In this document: piece by piece, positions 37,700-49,700 of the stretch
How positions within the stretch are numbered: position 1 is the first letter of the stretch
Layout of the letters: every line of letters starts with the position of its first letter
DNA from: Corythucha ciliata
Lineage: Eukaryota; Arthropoda; Insecta; Hemiptera; Tingidae
Assembly: GCA_038030265.1 (NCBI GenBank)
Contig: CM075938.1
Coordinates: 20,437,009 to 20,501,008 of the forward strand
Direction of reading: 5' to 3'
Length of the DNA: 64,000 nt
Position numbers and translations under genes: made by a program
The notes under the pieces: generated by a model
The model's database searches: none
Told to the model about the DNA's origin: nothing
What the model saw: only the letters and a program-made list of their open reading frames with translations

Positions 37700-39105
37700 C
37701 GCGCCCTCGGTCTCTCCAGTTCATGTTGATTGTAATGCGGTTGGTGGTGGATGTGGGTGTTATTTATTATTTTTGTTTTATTTATTTGCACAATCACATT
37801 TCTTAACAAACAATAATTATTTATTTTATTGTTTTATTATTTCAATAATAGCGGAATCCAACCCAAGGCTCCATCCAAGCTCATAACGGGAACTTGTAAC
37901 TAACTGAAGAGGCCGAGGGCGCGCTCGTGGAAGCAATTGCCTTGCCTGAAAGCTTACTTAAAAACGGATACTTTTGGGGGCTTTTTTTGCGCGTTTTTGC
38001 TTCTATCTCGGAAGAAGAAAAGAATAATCCAGAACTAAGCAGGCCATTCGAAAGCTGACAAACACTAGAAGTTTTTAATAATTTTTTACACTTCCTACGA
38101 GGGCCATAAAGAAATTGACAGCTGGCTGAAAGGCTAGGAGTTTTCTGGAAATCTAAGAAGTTGGCTGTTCAGCAGCAATTTAAGCTCTTAAATATTGATC
38201 GATTTAGAGATGAAAATATTCAATCCTACAGAGAATTTAGTGCTCTTTTCAATGGCTTCTTTTAAATTTCAATGAGACCATTTTTTCAACAGGTACAGAC
38301 GATTTACTAAGGAAAGACATGGGTGCATTAAAAATTAGGAAAACCCCAATCATCTCCAAAACCATATGTAATCGGATTATGACGCATTCATTTCAGGGTC
38401 ATTTTGGTTCCAAATGTGACCAAGAATCACCCATTTCATTTATGCCAGACTTTTCCGTTACACTCTGTATAGCGTGTTTTCTCAACTTTAACGGCGAGGT
38501 TTGCCCAAATACAACATTTTTGCTTTGATTTCCACAATTTATTCGTGGAGTGGCCTCCATGTACCGCGAATCAGCGATTTTTTTCTTAATTTTAGTCTGG
38601 AAGTTACATCGCGAGACCACGAATCAGCGCTTTTTAGCAGCTATAGCCACGAATATTACAGATTTTGTCTGATAGAGGGTCCGGGGCGACCCCCCCCCCC
38701 ATGTACTTCGGTACACTACTTCGTTGGGTCTGAAGTCCAAGGAAAAAGCTGGACGTACTCGGAACTTTTCGGGCTGCTTCAAGTCCAGAAAATCTTCTAA
38801 ACCTAACTTCAACGTGAAACGCTCATTTTTGGAGATTTTATGGGCTCTTCGTTATGGTACTAATGCTCCTTCGTTCGTATACTTGTAGCTCTATGGGGGG
38901 ATCTATTCCCCCCCCCCGTACCTACGCCCCTGGAGTCGAGGCCAGTTTCCCAAAACAACCTCCCAAACCCAACCGGGGAGTGACCATTTTATTAAAGTTC
39001 AGGGTAGTTTTAACAATATTCAATATTACCGGTACAGTCCAGTCAATTGGGGCTTTGGAAAACCTGTCTCAGGGCAAACGTATAGAAGTTTTTTTCTGAA
39101 CGGAT
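37700..39105. other. Intergenic sequence with small array patches
   Basis: A patch of family-4 repeat occurs at about 38545-38660. C runs occur near 38691-38700 and 38909-38917, the second within a transposon-end-like phrase. No gene is recognised. Confidence 0.4.
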
Positions 39106-39115
39106 TTGTATGTTT

Positions 39116-40029
39116 TTGGGGGTGCTGAATCCGAATCTGAACTTTGCCAACAAAAAATCTGTCGGCTTCACTCCGAAAATCGACGTGTCAACCGGTCGCC
39201 CTCGCCCCTTCGTACCTTCCCCTTGTCGTCGTCAGATTTTTCACCTTATTCACAATCTGAGTCATCCCGGTGTTTGAGCAATGGGTCGTTTTGTCTGGTC
39301 ATCCGTTAATCCGTCAGGCCACGATCGTGGACTCGATCGTGTCTCGCTTGTCAGAGAACAAAAGTAACTCGTCATGTATCTTCTCCTTTGGGACACTTTG
39401 ATCTTCCTTCACCTTGTTTTTCACATGTCCACATCGACATTATCGGTCCCCTTCCCTCTTCGGACGATTTTAAATATTGTTTCACGTGTATTGGTAGATT
39501 CACTCGTTGGCCCGAAGTCATCCCGTTAAAAGACGTTCACACTGAAATCGTTGCTCAGGCCTTTGTTTCAGGTTGGATTTCTCGTTTTGGCGTTCCGTCT
39601 CGATTATCAACCGACCGTGGCTCTCAATTCACGTCAAACCTTTCTCGAACCCTGATTCAACGGTTTGGCATCGAACTCGCGCAAACAACCAGTTATCACC
39701 CTGCCTCTAATGGTCAAGTTAAGCAACTTCATCGACAACTGAAGGCCGCCATCGCGTCTTACGCCAACCCTCTTTGGACTGAAACCCTTCAACTGATTTT
39801 GCTCGGCATTCGATCGGCTTTCAAAGAAGATCTTCAATCTACAGCCGCAGAACTTGTCTACGGAGAACCAGTACGCGCACGCAATTCGAGTCACCAACCC
39901 TCGAATTGCCTGCTCCGTCAACGACAAAAGCACACGAATTTTCTCGGTCCACTCGAAACGTCAACTTGCAGCCAAGTCGCCGCGTTTGTTTCTCCGACGC
40001 CGGCCTCATTGACTGCGTGGGGGGGGGGG
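39116..40029 (+). pseudogene. Ty3/Gypsy retrotransposon integrase remnant (3' end of pol)
   Basis: The integrase inserts retrotransposon cDNA into the host genome. Seen here: a linker with DVSTGRPRPFVP (about 39183-39218); the zinc-binding half with IHNLSHPGV and then a stop (about 39244-39273); after a frameshift, CLACQRTKV completing the H2C2 domain; and the rve catalytic core (39424-39880) with VHIDIIGPLPS, CIGRFTRWPEVIP, STDRGSQF and SYHPASNG. The first two catalytic Asp residues are intact (codons 39436-39438 and the TDRG Asp, 39613-39615). The third position, 35 residues on, is Lys (AAG, 39721-39723) where the family has Glu, so the enzyme would be dead even without the frameshift and stop. 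Gag, protease and reverse transcriptase are absent. The core ends GIRSAFKEDLQSTAAELVYG, typical of Ty3/Gypsy. Confidence 0.85.
40019..40029 (+). other. Polypurine tract of the Ty3/Gypsy remnant
   Basis: An 11-base G run directly after the pol frame and directly before TGATGTGGCG, where plus-strand priming and the start of the 3' LTR are expected. Position and sequence fit; function is inferred. Confidence 0.5.
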
Positions 40030-40262
40030 TGATGTGGCGTCATTGTCACATTTTCTAAGCCACCACCAGCAAACAGATGGTGAATTTTAAAAAAACACTT
40101 TGAAAAAAAAACTTCACCGAGAGAGTTTCCCTGTTTTCCTCCTGTTCCTCGCGATCACATTTTCCGTTTTTATTTCGTTCAACAAATCCTGTTTTGTTTT
40201 ACTGTCGTTCCTACCGTTTCATTATTCCTCCGCCGAAAATGGCGTTCCTTTCCTCCTGTACC
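40030..40262 (+). mobile_element. Probable 5' part of the Gypsy 3' LTR (incomplete)
   Basis: It begins TGATGTGGCGTCATTGTCAC immediately after the polypurine tract, as LTRs of this group do, and is T-rich. No partner LTR lies in the window, and the right end cannot be defined because a foldback sequence begins at about 40266. Confidence 0.45.
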
Positions 40263-40265
40263 ACC

Positions 40266-40395
40266 CGTATTCAGAGACCTTCCTTACCAGAGCCTTAACT
40301 TAATTTGTGCAAAGATCATACGGTTTATTTAAATGCATCACCTGTTTTCAAGCACTTTAAGGCGGCCTTAAAGTTAAGGAAGGTCTCTGAATACG
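40266..40395. repeat. Foldback sequence with perfect 21-bp arms
   Basis: CGTATTCAGAGACCTTCCTT and one further base (40266-40286) is the exact complement of 40375-40395. Weaker pairing continues inward (CCTTAACTT with AAGTTAAGG-like sequence). It has no coding capacity and lies at the end of the Gypsy LTR fragment, so it probably inserted there. Confidence 0.6.
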
Positions 40396-40959
40396 GCCCT
40401 AAATTTGTGACAATTTAAGCCCAATTTTATCTCCGTACGACCAATAGTTCCTGAGATATGAACTCTCAAAAATTTACGAAACCCAGTTTCTCGTTCGAAG
40501 TCTGGGTGCGTGTGTACAGAAAGCGAGTCATTTTAAGACTCCCAGACGCTTTAGAGCTATCTATTAGGATAGATAGTACCTAATTTATTCATTATTTTTT
40601 GACATAGTCTCATATTTTTCAGTACTACTGAAAAATATATCCATTGACAAAACTAACTACTATACGTTTGTCCCGGCCAAATCCCCTATTGACTGGACTA
40701 GTATGAGCAAGGCCAGCAGCCAGGTTTATAAGTCATATCGGGACCATATCAAACATAGCTGCCCACAAAATCCTAATTTTACGGGTTTAACTATTTCTCA
40801 AAGCCATTTTCGTGGCTTCCATCACTTTGAAATGTGCATGTGAATTAGGCGTACTTGCCTAATTCAAAATTAAACTTGGCGGATTTTGTACCAGTTGGAA
40901 TCCATGTCGTAGCGTTTCCTCACTTATAAATTTTATTTATACATAATAGGGATTTACTT
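40396..40959. other. Intergenic sequence without a recognised gene
   Basis: Unique-looking sequence with a short ATTTTTCAGTACTACTGAAAAAT palindrome at about 40613-40635 (each half under 12 bases). Nothing else is recognised. Confidence 0.4.
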
Positions 40960-41600
40960 ACCGGATCAAACAACTTTGCAGGGTTTTCTATATCAACAAT
41001 TGCACTTCGTTGGTTTCCTCACTCTAAATCCCAATTTCGTGGGTTTTGCAGCAAAAAGTTTGCTCCTACAATACCAATTTCAGGGATTTGTGGGCTTGAA
41101 AAAAAATTGCAGCTTTTCTTCTCCCGAAAACTCCATTTTGCAATTTTCTCTCTCTCTCATTCCGTGGGATTTCCTCACTCCCAGGAAATTTCCATTTCGT
41201 GGGGTTTCTACACACAAAACCCCGATTTCATGTGATTGGCTTAACTCAGTACCCCAATTTTTGGGGGTTTTGATAGGTAAAAACCGATTTCGATGTGCTT
41301 CCTCCCTCAAAAACTCCATTACATAGGGTTTTCTCACAAGAAAAGTCCATTTTCCGCCCAACCCGGTGGGTTTCCACACACACACAAACTCCATTTCGTG
41401 GAGCTTCCTCTCTCAAAATTCAATATTTCGGGGTTTTCTCACTAGAAATCCCAATTTCGTTTATATGTATCATTTCAATACTGATTTGACGGGCTTGGTT
41501 TAGCCAATACCCCAATTTCACGAATTTAGCTTTGTCAAAAGTCTATTTCGCTGCATTTCCTTCCTCAAAAACTTCATTTCTGTCAAGAACTTCTAGTACC
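40960..41600. repeat. Degenerate tandem array, family 5 (~35-bp units)
   Basis: Repeated CCCAATTTCGTGGG or CCATTTCGTGGGG cores are separated by TTTTCCTCACTCAAAA-like spacers, with unit length about 34-42 bases. Copies are clearly related but diverged. No coding sequence is implied. Confidence 0.65.
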
Positions 41601-41789
41601 CAAATTTCATATTTTATGTTTAATTAAGCATAATAGGTCACCAAAAAATACTTTTGAGGAAAAATTAAACATCATGTTAATTCCTCATTGGGCGATACCG
41701 GGATTAATGGTGGACCTACACCTATCGAGGCCCCGGGCGGAAATCTCTACGAGGTCTCTTGTCCAACTGACCAAATTCAAGAGTTTGAG

Positions 41790-42990
41790 AGTATTAGCGC
41801 TTATATCAATTTTAGTCGCGGATTTTGCCAAAGAACTACACATGAGCCTTTTTTCTCAATTTTGACGCGGAAGTTGTTTTACAAAACCACGATCACAGAC
41901 ATTGTCTCAGCGTTTTTTATAACTTTCAGCCACTTAATTGCCCAAGAACAGCTAATTAGCTAGCCTTCTCAATTTTAGCTGGCTAAAGACGTACAGACAG
42001 TGCTGGCCTTGGACATTTGGTGCCTCCGGGTGAATCTTTCAGTTGCCGCGATTTGGCGTTTTCCACCACGAATTAGCGTTTTTTCCTGAATTCAGCTCTT
42101 CTTTTCAATTTCATCGGTGAATTAACAATTTGTCACTATTTTAGTCGTGAATGAGCAATTTTTCTCAATGTTTGCCGTGAATTTGTGTTTGTTCGAATAA
42201 GCGCTTCTTCCTAATTTTATAGCCATTAAGTTTCCCCGGAACCCGCGACATGCTATTTTCCCAATTCATTTCTGTTAATTAGCAAATGTTTTCAATTTAA
42301 CCCCTAATCAACCATTTTTCTTGATTTTAGCCGCGAATTAGCACTTTACCTGACGTTAGCCGCTAATAATTAGCGATTTTCTACATTTGAGCCGTGAATG
42401 AGAGTTTTTCGTAGTGAATTAGTGGTTTTTTCCTCATTTAGGCCGTTGATTAGCGATTTGGTTCACTTACAGGCATGAAGGTACAGGTACCTTCAGAAGC
42501 CGCGAATTGGCGTTTTCTCCATTTCAACAACGAATTAGCGATTTTTCCTGGCTTATCGCTTCTTCTCAATTTGATCGGTGAATTAGCGATTTTTCCCCAT
42601 TTGAGCTGCCAATGAGCGATTTCCCCCAATTTTAACGGTGAATTAGCTCTTTCACCATTTTAGACGTGAATTAGCGTGTGTTTCGTAATTTTAACTGCGC
42701 AAATTACAGCTTTTCCTACACTTCATCCACGATTTTAGCCATGAAGTGAGGCGTTTTACCGTGAATTATTAGCCAAGTATTTTTCTTAATTTTAGCCGTG
42801 ATTAGTATTTGAGTAACTAAGAATAAGAGTAACGAAGAATGATTGAATAGTTTAACTTCATACGTGGCTGTGGCTAACGCTAATGCCAATAAATAAATAA
42901 AAGTGATTAGTATAGCCCTTTTTCTCACTTCTGTCCGTGAGATTTTTCAAAATTTCAGCCCTGAAATCCAAATTAGCGTTATTTTCAACT
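41790..42990. repeat. Degenerate tandem array of ~30-bp units, family 4 (largest copy)
   Basis: About 1.2 kb of units built on TTTTAGCCGCGAATTAGCG with TTTTCTCAA spacers. Consecutive units near 42120-42180 and 42330-42400 measure 29-32 bases. Small non-repeat insertions occur near 42000-42030 and 42810-42900. Further units follow the 43093-43194 hairpins. Confidence 0.7.
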
Positions 42991-43092
42991 TGGGTCCGGA
43001 AGTTACATCGAGAAACCTCGAATTATAGTGATTTTACCCAATAATGGGCACGAATATCAATACTTTCCAAACTTTTAACCGATTAAACAATC

Positions 43093-43194
43093 TGATGTTC
43101 TTAGGGCATTTGCCCTAAGAACAACCGATTGTTTTCCGGTTGTTTCCGGTTGTTTTGTTTGAGTGTTCTTAGGGCATTTGCCCTAAGAACATCA
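43093..43194. mobile_element. 102-bp element with a palindrome at each end
   Basis: Each end carries GTTCTTAGGGCA followed by TT or AA and TGCCCTAAGAAC (43097-43122 and 43165-43190), each a perfect 12-bp-arm hairpin. The outer ends extend as inverted repeats (TGAT... and ...ATCA). The core repeats CCGGTTGTTT. It is non-coding and nested at the junction of family-4 and family-3 arrays. Confidence 0.7.
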
Positions 43195-43289
43195 CATTAG
43201 TGCGCCTTCTCAATTTTAGCCGCCTAAGGACCTACAAAAACTGGGGATCAGCGTTTTTTCTCTATTTTAGCCGCGAATTTTCCTCCAGA

Positions 43290-43700
43290 AGGCGCGAAAT
43301 TGTATTTTTCGCTTGTTCCACAATCACTCCCAAATAACGACCAGAAACAAGCAATTTCGCGAACACTTATAGCCCAACTCAAATTTCGCGATCATAAAGG
43401 TCAGAAAATTGAAATTTCACGTATGTTAAGACCTGAATCTTTCAATTTCCCGAGTATTCAGCCAGGAAACTTGTAATTTCACTCAAGTTTGGACCCGAAT
43501 TTGCTGCACACTCACAAATATTTAGCTTTACCTGTTTCGCGGATATTCGTCAGGCCTGTAGTCAGGCCGGCTTGTCCAGGATCCACGCCTATAACTAAAA
43601 GAGAGGCCCAGAAAATTGCTATTTTGCGTAAAAATATAGTTTAGACACTTGCAAATTCGTGAAAATAAAGACCAGAAACATCGAATTTCACGCCCAGCTG
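43290..43700. repeat. Degenerate array of ~31-bp units, family 3
   Basis: Phrases such as CAGAAACAAGCAATTTCGCG and CAGGAAACTTGTAATTTCAC recur at intervals of about 31-38 bases, with ATATTTAG-like spacers. The family matches that at 22180-22790. Confidence 0.55.
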
Positions 43701-43816
43701 TCCAACGCGGATTACATAAATGAGAGTGGAACGTAAAGTTCTCATTTTTCCATATTTACGCTTTTTGGAGGCCCGGGAGTCTGTCCCCCTAGCCACAACA
43801 TCGTGATGCTACTGAG

Positions 43817-43830
43817 CGGGATTCAAACCC
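43817..43830 (-). repeat. B-box-like tRNA fragment
   Basis: On the minus strand GGGTTTGAATCCCG resembles a polymerase III B box/T-arm (one base off consensus), but no matching A box is found at the right distance. It may be part of a tRNA-derived repeat covering roughly 43770-44130, which ends in a (TCATA)-like tail on the plus strand. Confidence 0.25.
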
Positions 43831-44821
43831 AGGTACGATGGCTTGTCCCAAAAACCGTGTCAGGGAGGACCCGGCTCACCATGGACTGAAGAAAACCGCC
43901 CGCGCCGTGAGGGCAAAACGGAGGACTGAGGGCGTTGCGGCTGGATTGGGCCACCGTGCCGCTACCCAGTTCAAAGATCAAACACGGCTCTCTCGGTTTG
44001 GCCAAGTTGGGTCGAGACCCGGGGTCAGGGGCCCGAGTTAGTAGTGCAATGGCAATTTTCATGATTGCATGTTGGGTATAAACCACCAATGCCATTCGCG
44101 TTCGTCACTATTTCATATCATATCATAAGCCAATATTCCATATTCTGGGGTTCCCGTCAACGAGGTTTTTCCACCTGACTAAATGAAAAAATGCATATAG
44201 TTTCCTTCTTACTAGTTTCCTTCATGTAGAATCCATTCTCTCGCCGTTACTTACTTCCACAAGTACAAGTGCTCCACAAGTCTTAGAGGATTGGGGGGGA
44301 GGGGTTGCCACATGGGCGGCAAAAAGCAAGATCCGGCCGTGGGTGGGGTCTATACGCTCCGGCCAGCCGGTGCATGAGGAAGTACTCGCTGTGTGTACGT
44401 ACTCAAACAGTCAGATTTAAGCGACTGCTTACCGTCACTGCTCAGTCCGCACTTTCCGCATCTTTTGGTGCAAGAAATTTTGAGACCCTTCTGTGACGTT
44501 TTAAGGACCAAAACTCGATTTATTATGAGCCCACTGATGATAACAAGGTTATTGGGTGTGATTAGTTGGTTGTCATTCCAGTGAAGAAGCTCTTCCGCGA
44601 TGAGCACAGGCGTGTGTGGGGGGAGGGATATAACTTGCCCTTGGGGTTTCATGGGTTAACAGGGACCGTTACGTAAGAATAAAAAATGAGCTACATAGTC
44701 TTCATAGGGATAAAACCGGTTCCGGTCTTTAGCCCGGATCGGACCTTTCACCCCCCCCCCCTGTCATTTAAGATGTTGGTCGATGGATAAAGAAATATTT
44801 TGCCGCCAGTATTTAAATTTA

Positions 44822-44872
44822 ATTTCTAGTGCCAGCACGCTGCCAACTGCGCTACGGTGACGCCCTTGGCAG
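44822..44872 (-). repeat. tRNA 5'-half-like sequence
   Basis: On the minus strand GTAGCGCAGTTGGCAGCGTG matches a tRNA A box and D-arm, but the sequence then departs from a tRNA (AT-rich, no B box). It is probably a truncated SINE or tRNA fragment. Confidence 0.35.
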
Positions 44873-44879
44873 TCGTGTG

Positions 44880-47800
44880 TTTCGGCTTTGCTCATTCCTC
44901 GGGCGGGGGAAGATTTCATCATGTCATGTCATGGTTATCTGTCGATTTTCGTGACTCCATCACGCCATCAAGGTCCGCGTGCGTCCAGGATCTTCCTTGA
45001 ACTGGTGAACTTGGGGGGGGGGGGGCAGACGATGGTGAGAAAACTTTTTGGGGCCCCTGAAAACGTTTCAAAAGCTCCACAAAAAAAAACCCCCCAGAGT
45101 AATGATTAGAATCTCATTTTCGAATTCCAGTGTCCGAGAACCCATCCAATGTGGAATTTTATGGCTGTTTTAGCCAAATTCGCCATGTACGTGTTTTGGC
45201 GACTTTTTGAGTCATTCTTTTAAGTGTTTTGATTTCAGCCCTGGCACACCGTTCAATTGAAATATGCAGCGCGAACAGGCTAATATGCCCCTCAAAGTGG
45301 TCAATAGTGACCGTTTCACCTTGACAGTGGATTTGGATTTCGTTATCGGCTGCAGATCGAGGTCCACATACTTCCTCCATCCCTGCCGTCGTTTGCGGGA
45401 AAATTCGTTTAAGGCTGCTGATAAGGCACACCGCATAGGGGACAAAATTGACAAATTGCATTCTATTATTAAAGAAAGGTCATTTTTAATTTCTAGCCGT
45501 CTTATCGCCAGAACTTTCCTTGACATCCGTTTGTCAACAGGAACCTTTCTGAGTCGATTTCTAATAAACTCAACCTTGGGCGTTTTATGCTCCTGAAAAC
45601 GTCCGAAGGCGAATTAACGCGTCTTCACCTACGAAGAAATGAAAGTGTGTGAATTGTTACAGCGACGGACGTTTCAAGGTTTTCCTCCCATCCCTCACCA
45701 CCACTCACCCAATCCCTTAGCATGATATTAACGACAGTTTATTTAAATTGGATATCCAAGCGAAGTGCACTGTAAATTACTTTGATTTTGAATAATTTAA
45801 CTCTTAAGGGGAAAAATTACTAAATAATTTGAGATAAATTTTCGTACGTCCGTTATTGGATAGAGTAATAAGTCTTATTACAGGGCAAAACCCATTAGAA
45901 GTTCACCTTTCCTTCCATTCTTTTAAAAGAAAACACACACACGAAGGCGAAGGTCTTCGAGATTGGGTACCCATGAAGAGTGGGTGAGCGGGGAAAAGAT
46001 GAAGGTAAGAAAACGGTAGCTTAATTAAGGTAAGGAGTGCGGCGTGTGTGGCACGGTGTATCAAGTATTGGGTGTGGGGGGGGGGAGTGATGCCTCCTCA
46101 ACTTTTTGATCAGGTGATTGGCGCTTCGTATAGTTACTTTAGTGGGAAGAAGGTTGGTTGTGGTTCACTTAACTACTTCAATGAAGAGCAGGAGAGTGGG
46201 GAGGTTCGCCAATTATTTGCCCAAAGGGGATCGGTATGAGCACCCCTAAAGTAGGGGTGTTGGAAAGGTCGAAGTCAAGCAAAGAAACAAGTGACAGTAT
46301 ACTGTTATAGAAGGAAGGATGAGCTTTTTTTTTCAGGTTGGGGTTCCACTTAAAATTTTTAAGGAAGCAATTCGCTGTCGGACACCGATTGAAATCTTCA
46401 GGGATGAACCGGTCAAACTTAAAAAAAAAGTCACGGTACCTTTTAAGTGGTACCTTCAGCTTTTTTTCGTACTTTTTTAACCTGTAGCACCGAAGGACAC
46501 GGTGAAAGGTAGCCCCACGATCACTAAATCATAGTTTTAATAGTCACCCTGAACTCTCATAAGAAAAACCTTCCTGAACCGTTTTTCGCATTATCTTCTG
46601 CACCGGCCGCCTTTTTTTTTGCTTCATTCATAAAACTGGAAGATAAGAGGAACTAATAACCGCTACAGGTTCGTTTTAAGCATTTTACCCGCACCTCACC
46701 ACCATTCCACTACGGGGAGGGATTACAAGGTAATAAGAAATTATCCCTTTTCATATCATTTATTATCTCGAAAGATTAACAGTCAAAAAAAAAAATCTTT
46801 ACGAACGGTCGGTTTTTCGTTTAGTAAAAAATGACCGCACCAATCCTATTTATGTCAGTCTCCGAGACAAGGATATGAAGGTATCCCCCCCCCCCCAACA
46901 GTGTAGTAATGGTGACGACCCGTTATATTTTCATTAACTTTGAAGCCTGTTCAACTTGTGTCTTTGTAATTGTAACCTGCGGTGCCTGTCGGCCGCAAGA
47001 GAGAGATAGAAAGTGATGAAAGTTTAAGTTATAAAAATTTTTCAAGTGAAATTGATTGATACTTGTATTTTTTTAATTCTTTTTATTTTATTTTATTTTT
47101 AAGCCCTCGTCCATTACTAAGATGACCATCAATATCTTTGACAAGTGGGTTTGTAAGTAATTACTACGTTGTAATTGAGGTTGTGACTTTGTTTTCTTTT
47201 TCTCCATAAGTCCACTTGCTTTTTCTTCACCGTCAGGGGGTCCCCGTTCATCGATCATTCGCTTAACAGACGTCGCATTATTTATTCATTGGATAAAACC
47301 TCCACCTCCCCCTCCAAGCTGGCACCTCCTAACCCTTTTCTCAATCACGTTTTTCGAGATCCTATCTCAAATTTCGGATGGGATATACCACCACCTAATT
47401 GTTTTTAATAGTACAGAAAAAGGAGGCACATAACGCCTCTTCTCGAGTTCAAACCCGTAAGATTGTAACTCGGGGCGGGGGCGGGGGACATCAATTTCAC
47501 GGCCGCCTGAGACTTTTTAACTTTTTTCTTCACAAAAGGCCTAATTAAGAGGAAAGTTCGTCTGCGTTGCGAACATGACGCATCTGTCTTTTTTCGAATA
47601 CGAGACAAGGTGGAGACAAGAGTGTTATGTTTTGACGTTTGCATGTGGTCTCTATTTTTAAAACCCCTTCGAAGGAAGAGAAAAATGATGGTGAGGGAAG
47701 AAAGTGGGGGGGGGGCGGAGATCGGTCAAACTTTCAGTTTGTCCAAGATTTTGTCAAAAGAATCGCGTCAATTAAAAGCACAGAAAGGATTCCTCGGCGG

Positions 47801-49700
47801 TATATACTCCCGTTTATGTGCCACTCCCGGTGTTTACGCCACGACCACGACTTTTACGTTCGTCGGCTTATTTCCCTCTAATTAATTTGAATTTTAACCC
47901 CCTATCCATCCCTTACACAGGGAATCAACCAAAGTGAGAGAATTGACCTTATAAAATTGGTTCACCTCATTTGCCTATTATAAAAAGGTACGGAAAAGGT
48001 TTCTGGAGCGTTGCTCAACGCCAGCCAGAGCATTCGCAGAGAAAGAAAAAAAAGTTTTATGACAGTTCACAAGTACGTGAGGTTTTCACGATGAATATTT
48101 GTCTAATTTTATTGACTTAATAATTTTGTTTAGAAGATCACCCTTTCAGGTAAAACGCCCCAGTAAAATGTTGAAACTCCGATTTTTACACATTTGGCCG
48201 CTCCCTTTTATTATATTTATGCCTTTAGGACTTGGCGTAAAAACAACTAAAATATTGTAAATAAAAGCAACAAAAGAATACATGTTTTTAAAATAGGCCT
48301 ATTATACCCAGTTCTATGCGTTAAAGAGACATGCGAACAAATAGTAAATCACTTAAAATGTTGATTTTTCCTCTCTTCCTTAGAGCCTTTAAAGCTCCTA
48401 ATTACCTTTAAACCGATAAAATTTAACGAGTTTGAACCTGTCGATCCTGCTTATTTCGCAATATTTTTTATGGCTATAATTTTAATTTAATTTAATTTTT
48501 TTCGGGACCGTATGAATGCTATAAAATCAAAAAAACCACCCCGAAAAATTCAATTAATTTTTAATTACATATTTCGCTGTGGGAGAGCGCTCCCATAAAA
48601 GCGAAAAAAAATACTCTTGATTTCGTTTCAATTAAGCCTTTTTCAAAAGAAATCAGGTTCGAGGAGATTGATATCTACTCGCGTAACTTTCTATATCGTT
48701 TTCACAGGTGTTGCGCGGGTTTATAGGAAACGTGCTGTTTTAGATGATGAGAATGCGAGGGGGGGGGGAATTAATGTGTTTGAACTTTTCTCTTTGCCCC
48801 TATTTTTACGGGAATAATTACATAATTTCCACGTTCTGAAAAGTATAACTTTTTTTTTGTTTTGAAGTCCGATCTTGACCCTTTGTGAAATATAGGGTGC
48901 CTCGAGGTCCAATGTTCGATCGCTCGGGAGTGGACATTGAGTGGTGGTGTCAGGGTGTGGGGTAAACTGCCTTTGGGCCTTTTTGGGTGTGAATTACTCA
49001 ATCAAATATTTAGAGAGGAATAAAAAAAAAAAATGTGTCCAAACAAGAGTGCAATACGAGAGGGGGGGGGGGTTAAGGGTAAAACTACCGGATTTTTTGT
49101 TCTCAATAAAAAAAACATTATTTAAAAAAAGCGCATAATAAGGGCGGGGTTCCCTGATGGTTGGGGCCCGCGAGCAGTTGCGTTACGTGCCGTGGAAGGG
49201 GTCAAAGGGTCTCGGAGAGAACTTAGTCAATTTGTGAGGCGGTTGAAAAATGTTATAATCTTGAGAAATATCAGCCTGATTTCATTATTTTTTGTGTTGT
49301 TTAATGGAACAAGTGAGCTAATAGATTTGTTGAAATGAGTGAATCACCAGAATTGAGGAGGGGGGGGGGCTTGAAAAGAAAAAATACTAATAATAGTCAT
49401 GAGCAGATCGTGAACAAGTCTCATTGCAGACAGCTTTATGCCATGCATTTTCAATTTTCGAGCTCCTCCAAACCTTAAAAACAGTGATGCACCAATTATT
49501 ATTTAACCAGTTAGTCCCCCCCCCCCCATAGGGCACGCGGAACCTGAGGGCTCCAAAGCTGCCATCTACCAGATACACCAGACTCTTGAGCAGGGCCACT
49601 TCTAGACCTTGCCTGGGCGAGCACTAAGCACTATAATACGTACGGGTATGAACTGTTCCATAGTTCCCACCGCTTCTTCGATGGGTGTGGGGCGAGGTAG
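44880..49700. other. Intergenic region, no gene recognised
   Basis: No recognisable exons or transposon domains. It contains many mononucleotide runs (G 45013-45025, C 46885-46896, G near 46077-46085, 47707-47714, 49063-49072 and 49362-49370, C 49516-49527) and AT-rich patches such as 48478-48560. Overlapping open frames on both strands at 45159-45596 have no domain. Confidence 0.4.

Noticed and set aside
45159..45596. Open frames of 100-110 aa on both strands
   Set aside because: Coherent length but no family resemblance in any frame and no exon borders that connect to anything.
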